Shown here: piece by piece, positions 63,544-64,000 of the stretch
Layout of the letters: each line of letters starts with the position of its first letter
How positions within the stretch are numbered: position 1 is the stretch's first letter
Assembly: GCA_963702765.1 (NCBI GenBank)
Contig: CAVPEB010000054.1
Coordinates: forward strand, 85,810 to 149,809
Origin: DATMNR01 sp963702765
GTDB taxonomy: Bacteria; Chloroflexota; Ktedonobacteria; Ktedonobacterales; Ktedonobacteraceae
DNA length: 64,000 bases
Direction: 5' to 3'
The notes under the pieces: model-generated
What the model was told of the DNA's origin: nothing
Databases searched by the model: none
Seen by the model: only the letters and a program-made list of their open reading frames with translations
Made by a program: the position numbers and the translations under genes

Positions 63544-63903
63544 TTAAGACAGCAGCTTCTCCACTTTATCAAGTAAGGTATCCAATTCAAACGGCTTGGC
63601 GAGGAAATCATCAGCCGGGTATGATTCTCGGAGCTGTCTGATAGAGACATACGCGGAAAGCATAATGATAGGAACCGCTTTGGTCAGCTCATTAGTTTTC
63701 AAGTGCTTGCAGATAGCCCCTCCTTCATCCTCTGCAAGCTCTACATCCAGCAGAATGAGATCAGGAAGATCACCTGGTTGTACCTGCTGAATATCTTTTC
63801 CGGTTGTGCTACCCCGTGCATCGTATCCTGCACATTCGAATATCAGTTGCATCAGCTCCAAATTGTCTACGTCATCATCGACGATCATGATCTGCTTTGA
63901 CAT
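63544..63903 (-). CDS. CheY-like response regulator
   Basis: A single receiver domain, 119 residues, with the acidic pocket (VDDDVDN), phosphoacceptor Asp53 (LLDVELA), the Ser/Thr switch (MLSAY) and the Lys in LAKPFE. No output domain, so it acts through protein contacts or as a relay. The ATG has AAGGAG upstream. An open frame to the right ends just before it on the same strand and may be the sensor partner. Confidence 0.92.
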   Translation of the reverse strand: MSKQIMIVDDDVDNLELMQLIFECAGYDARGSTTGKDIQQVQPGDLPDLILLDVELAEDEGGAICKHLKTNELTKAVPIIMLSAYVSIRQLRESYPADDFLAKPFELDTLLDKVEKLLS

Positions 63904-63909
63904 TTCTGC

Positions 63910-64000
63910 TTACTCCTTCTCACTAGCAGATAATGGAGTTTTCATAGTCTGATCGGCTGAACGTTTACACACTCTTCCTACACGTTTTATCGCTCCTGTC
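63910..64000 (-). CDS. C-terminal end of a gene cut by the window edge
   Basis: An open frame enters from the right edge and ends in TPLSASEKE at a stop at 63910, overlapping the ribosome site of the response-regulator gene. Only 29 residues are visible, and no domain can be named. It may be a histidine kinase, an inference from position only. Confidence 0.4.
   Translation of the reverse strand, partial: TGAIKRVGRVCKRSADQTMKTPLSASEKE

Overview
The window most likely comes from a spore-forming, filamentous member of the Chloroflexota, class Ktedonobacteria. This is inferred from the mix of genes: short zinc-ribbon and FHA proteins, an FHA-ABC exporter, the PrkA/YhbH/SpoVR sporulation-type trio, Gmad2-type surface domains, decayed transposon material, and moderate GC with frequent GTG and TTG starts. 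There is no rRNA gene to settle it. I see no rRNA, tRNA or CRISPR array.

Layout. 0.1-14.3 kb is ordinary chromosome: a zinc-ribbon membrane protein, a fused alpha/beta-hydrolase/acyl-CoA synthetase downstream of an HOGA-like aldolase, a secreted beta-propeller protein, lipoproteins, a DnaJ-domain protein, a His-rich zinc exporter, and dnaA followed 4 bp later by an M20 peptidase. 14.4-21.8 kb holds a zinc-ribbon/FHA protein, a phytoene-desaturase-like oxidoreductase translationally close to a MurA-type enolpyruvyl transferase (active-site Cys replaced by Asp), a pseudo-receiver protein and a SAM hydrolase. 21.8-27 kb is the prkA-yhbH-spoVR operon, with a promoter, a long leader containing an intrinsic terminator, and a bidirectional terminator at its end. 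28-37.7 kb holds an unrecognised membrane protein, a geranylgeranyl-reductase-like enzyme, a frameshifted DUF2203 gene, prmC, a WecA-like transferase and uvrA. 37.8-50.4 kb is envelope-oriented: a cupredoxin lipoprotein, membrane proteins, a triple-FHA ABC exporter broken by four frameshifts, a hydrolase, an MGDG-synthase-like glycosyltransferase and a triple-repeat Gmad2 surface protein with one frameshift.

50.4-59.3 kb is accessory and eroded. It carries several hairpin-type (MITE-like) repeats, small stand-alone genes, and a graveyard between 54.6 and 58.3 kb. That graveyard has an SRPBCC pseudogene, a tetR copy with its middle deleted, a 0.9-kb purine-rich tract, a decayed IS200/IS605-type tnpB, and a second tetR copy with several frameshifts. 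Both tetR copies keep a near-perfect sigma-70 promoter overlapped by a palindromic operator. After this come a working TetR gene divergent from a small monooxygenase-like gene, a clan GH-A glycosidase, a GH92 alpha-mannosidase and a response regulator, which look like a carbohydrate-foraging region.

Frameshifts cluster between 31.6 and 58.2 kb, and one hits a conserved housekeeping-type gene. Some of them may therefore be sequencing errors rather than true decay; this caveat applies to every pseudogene call below.
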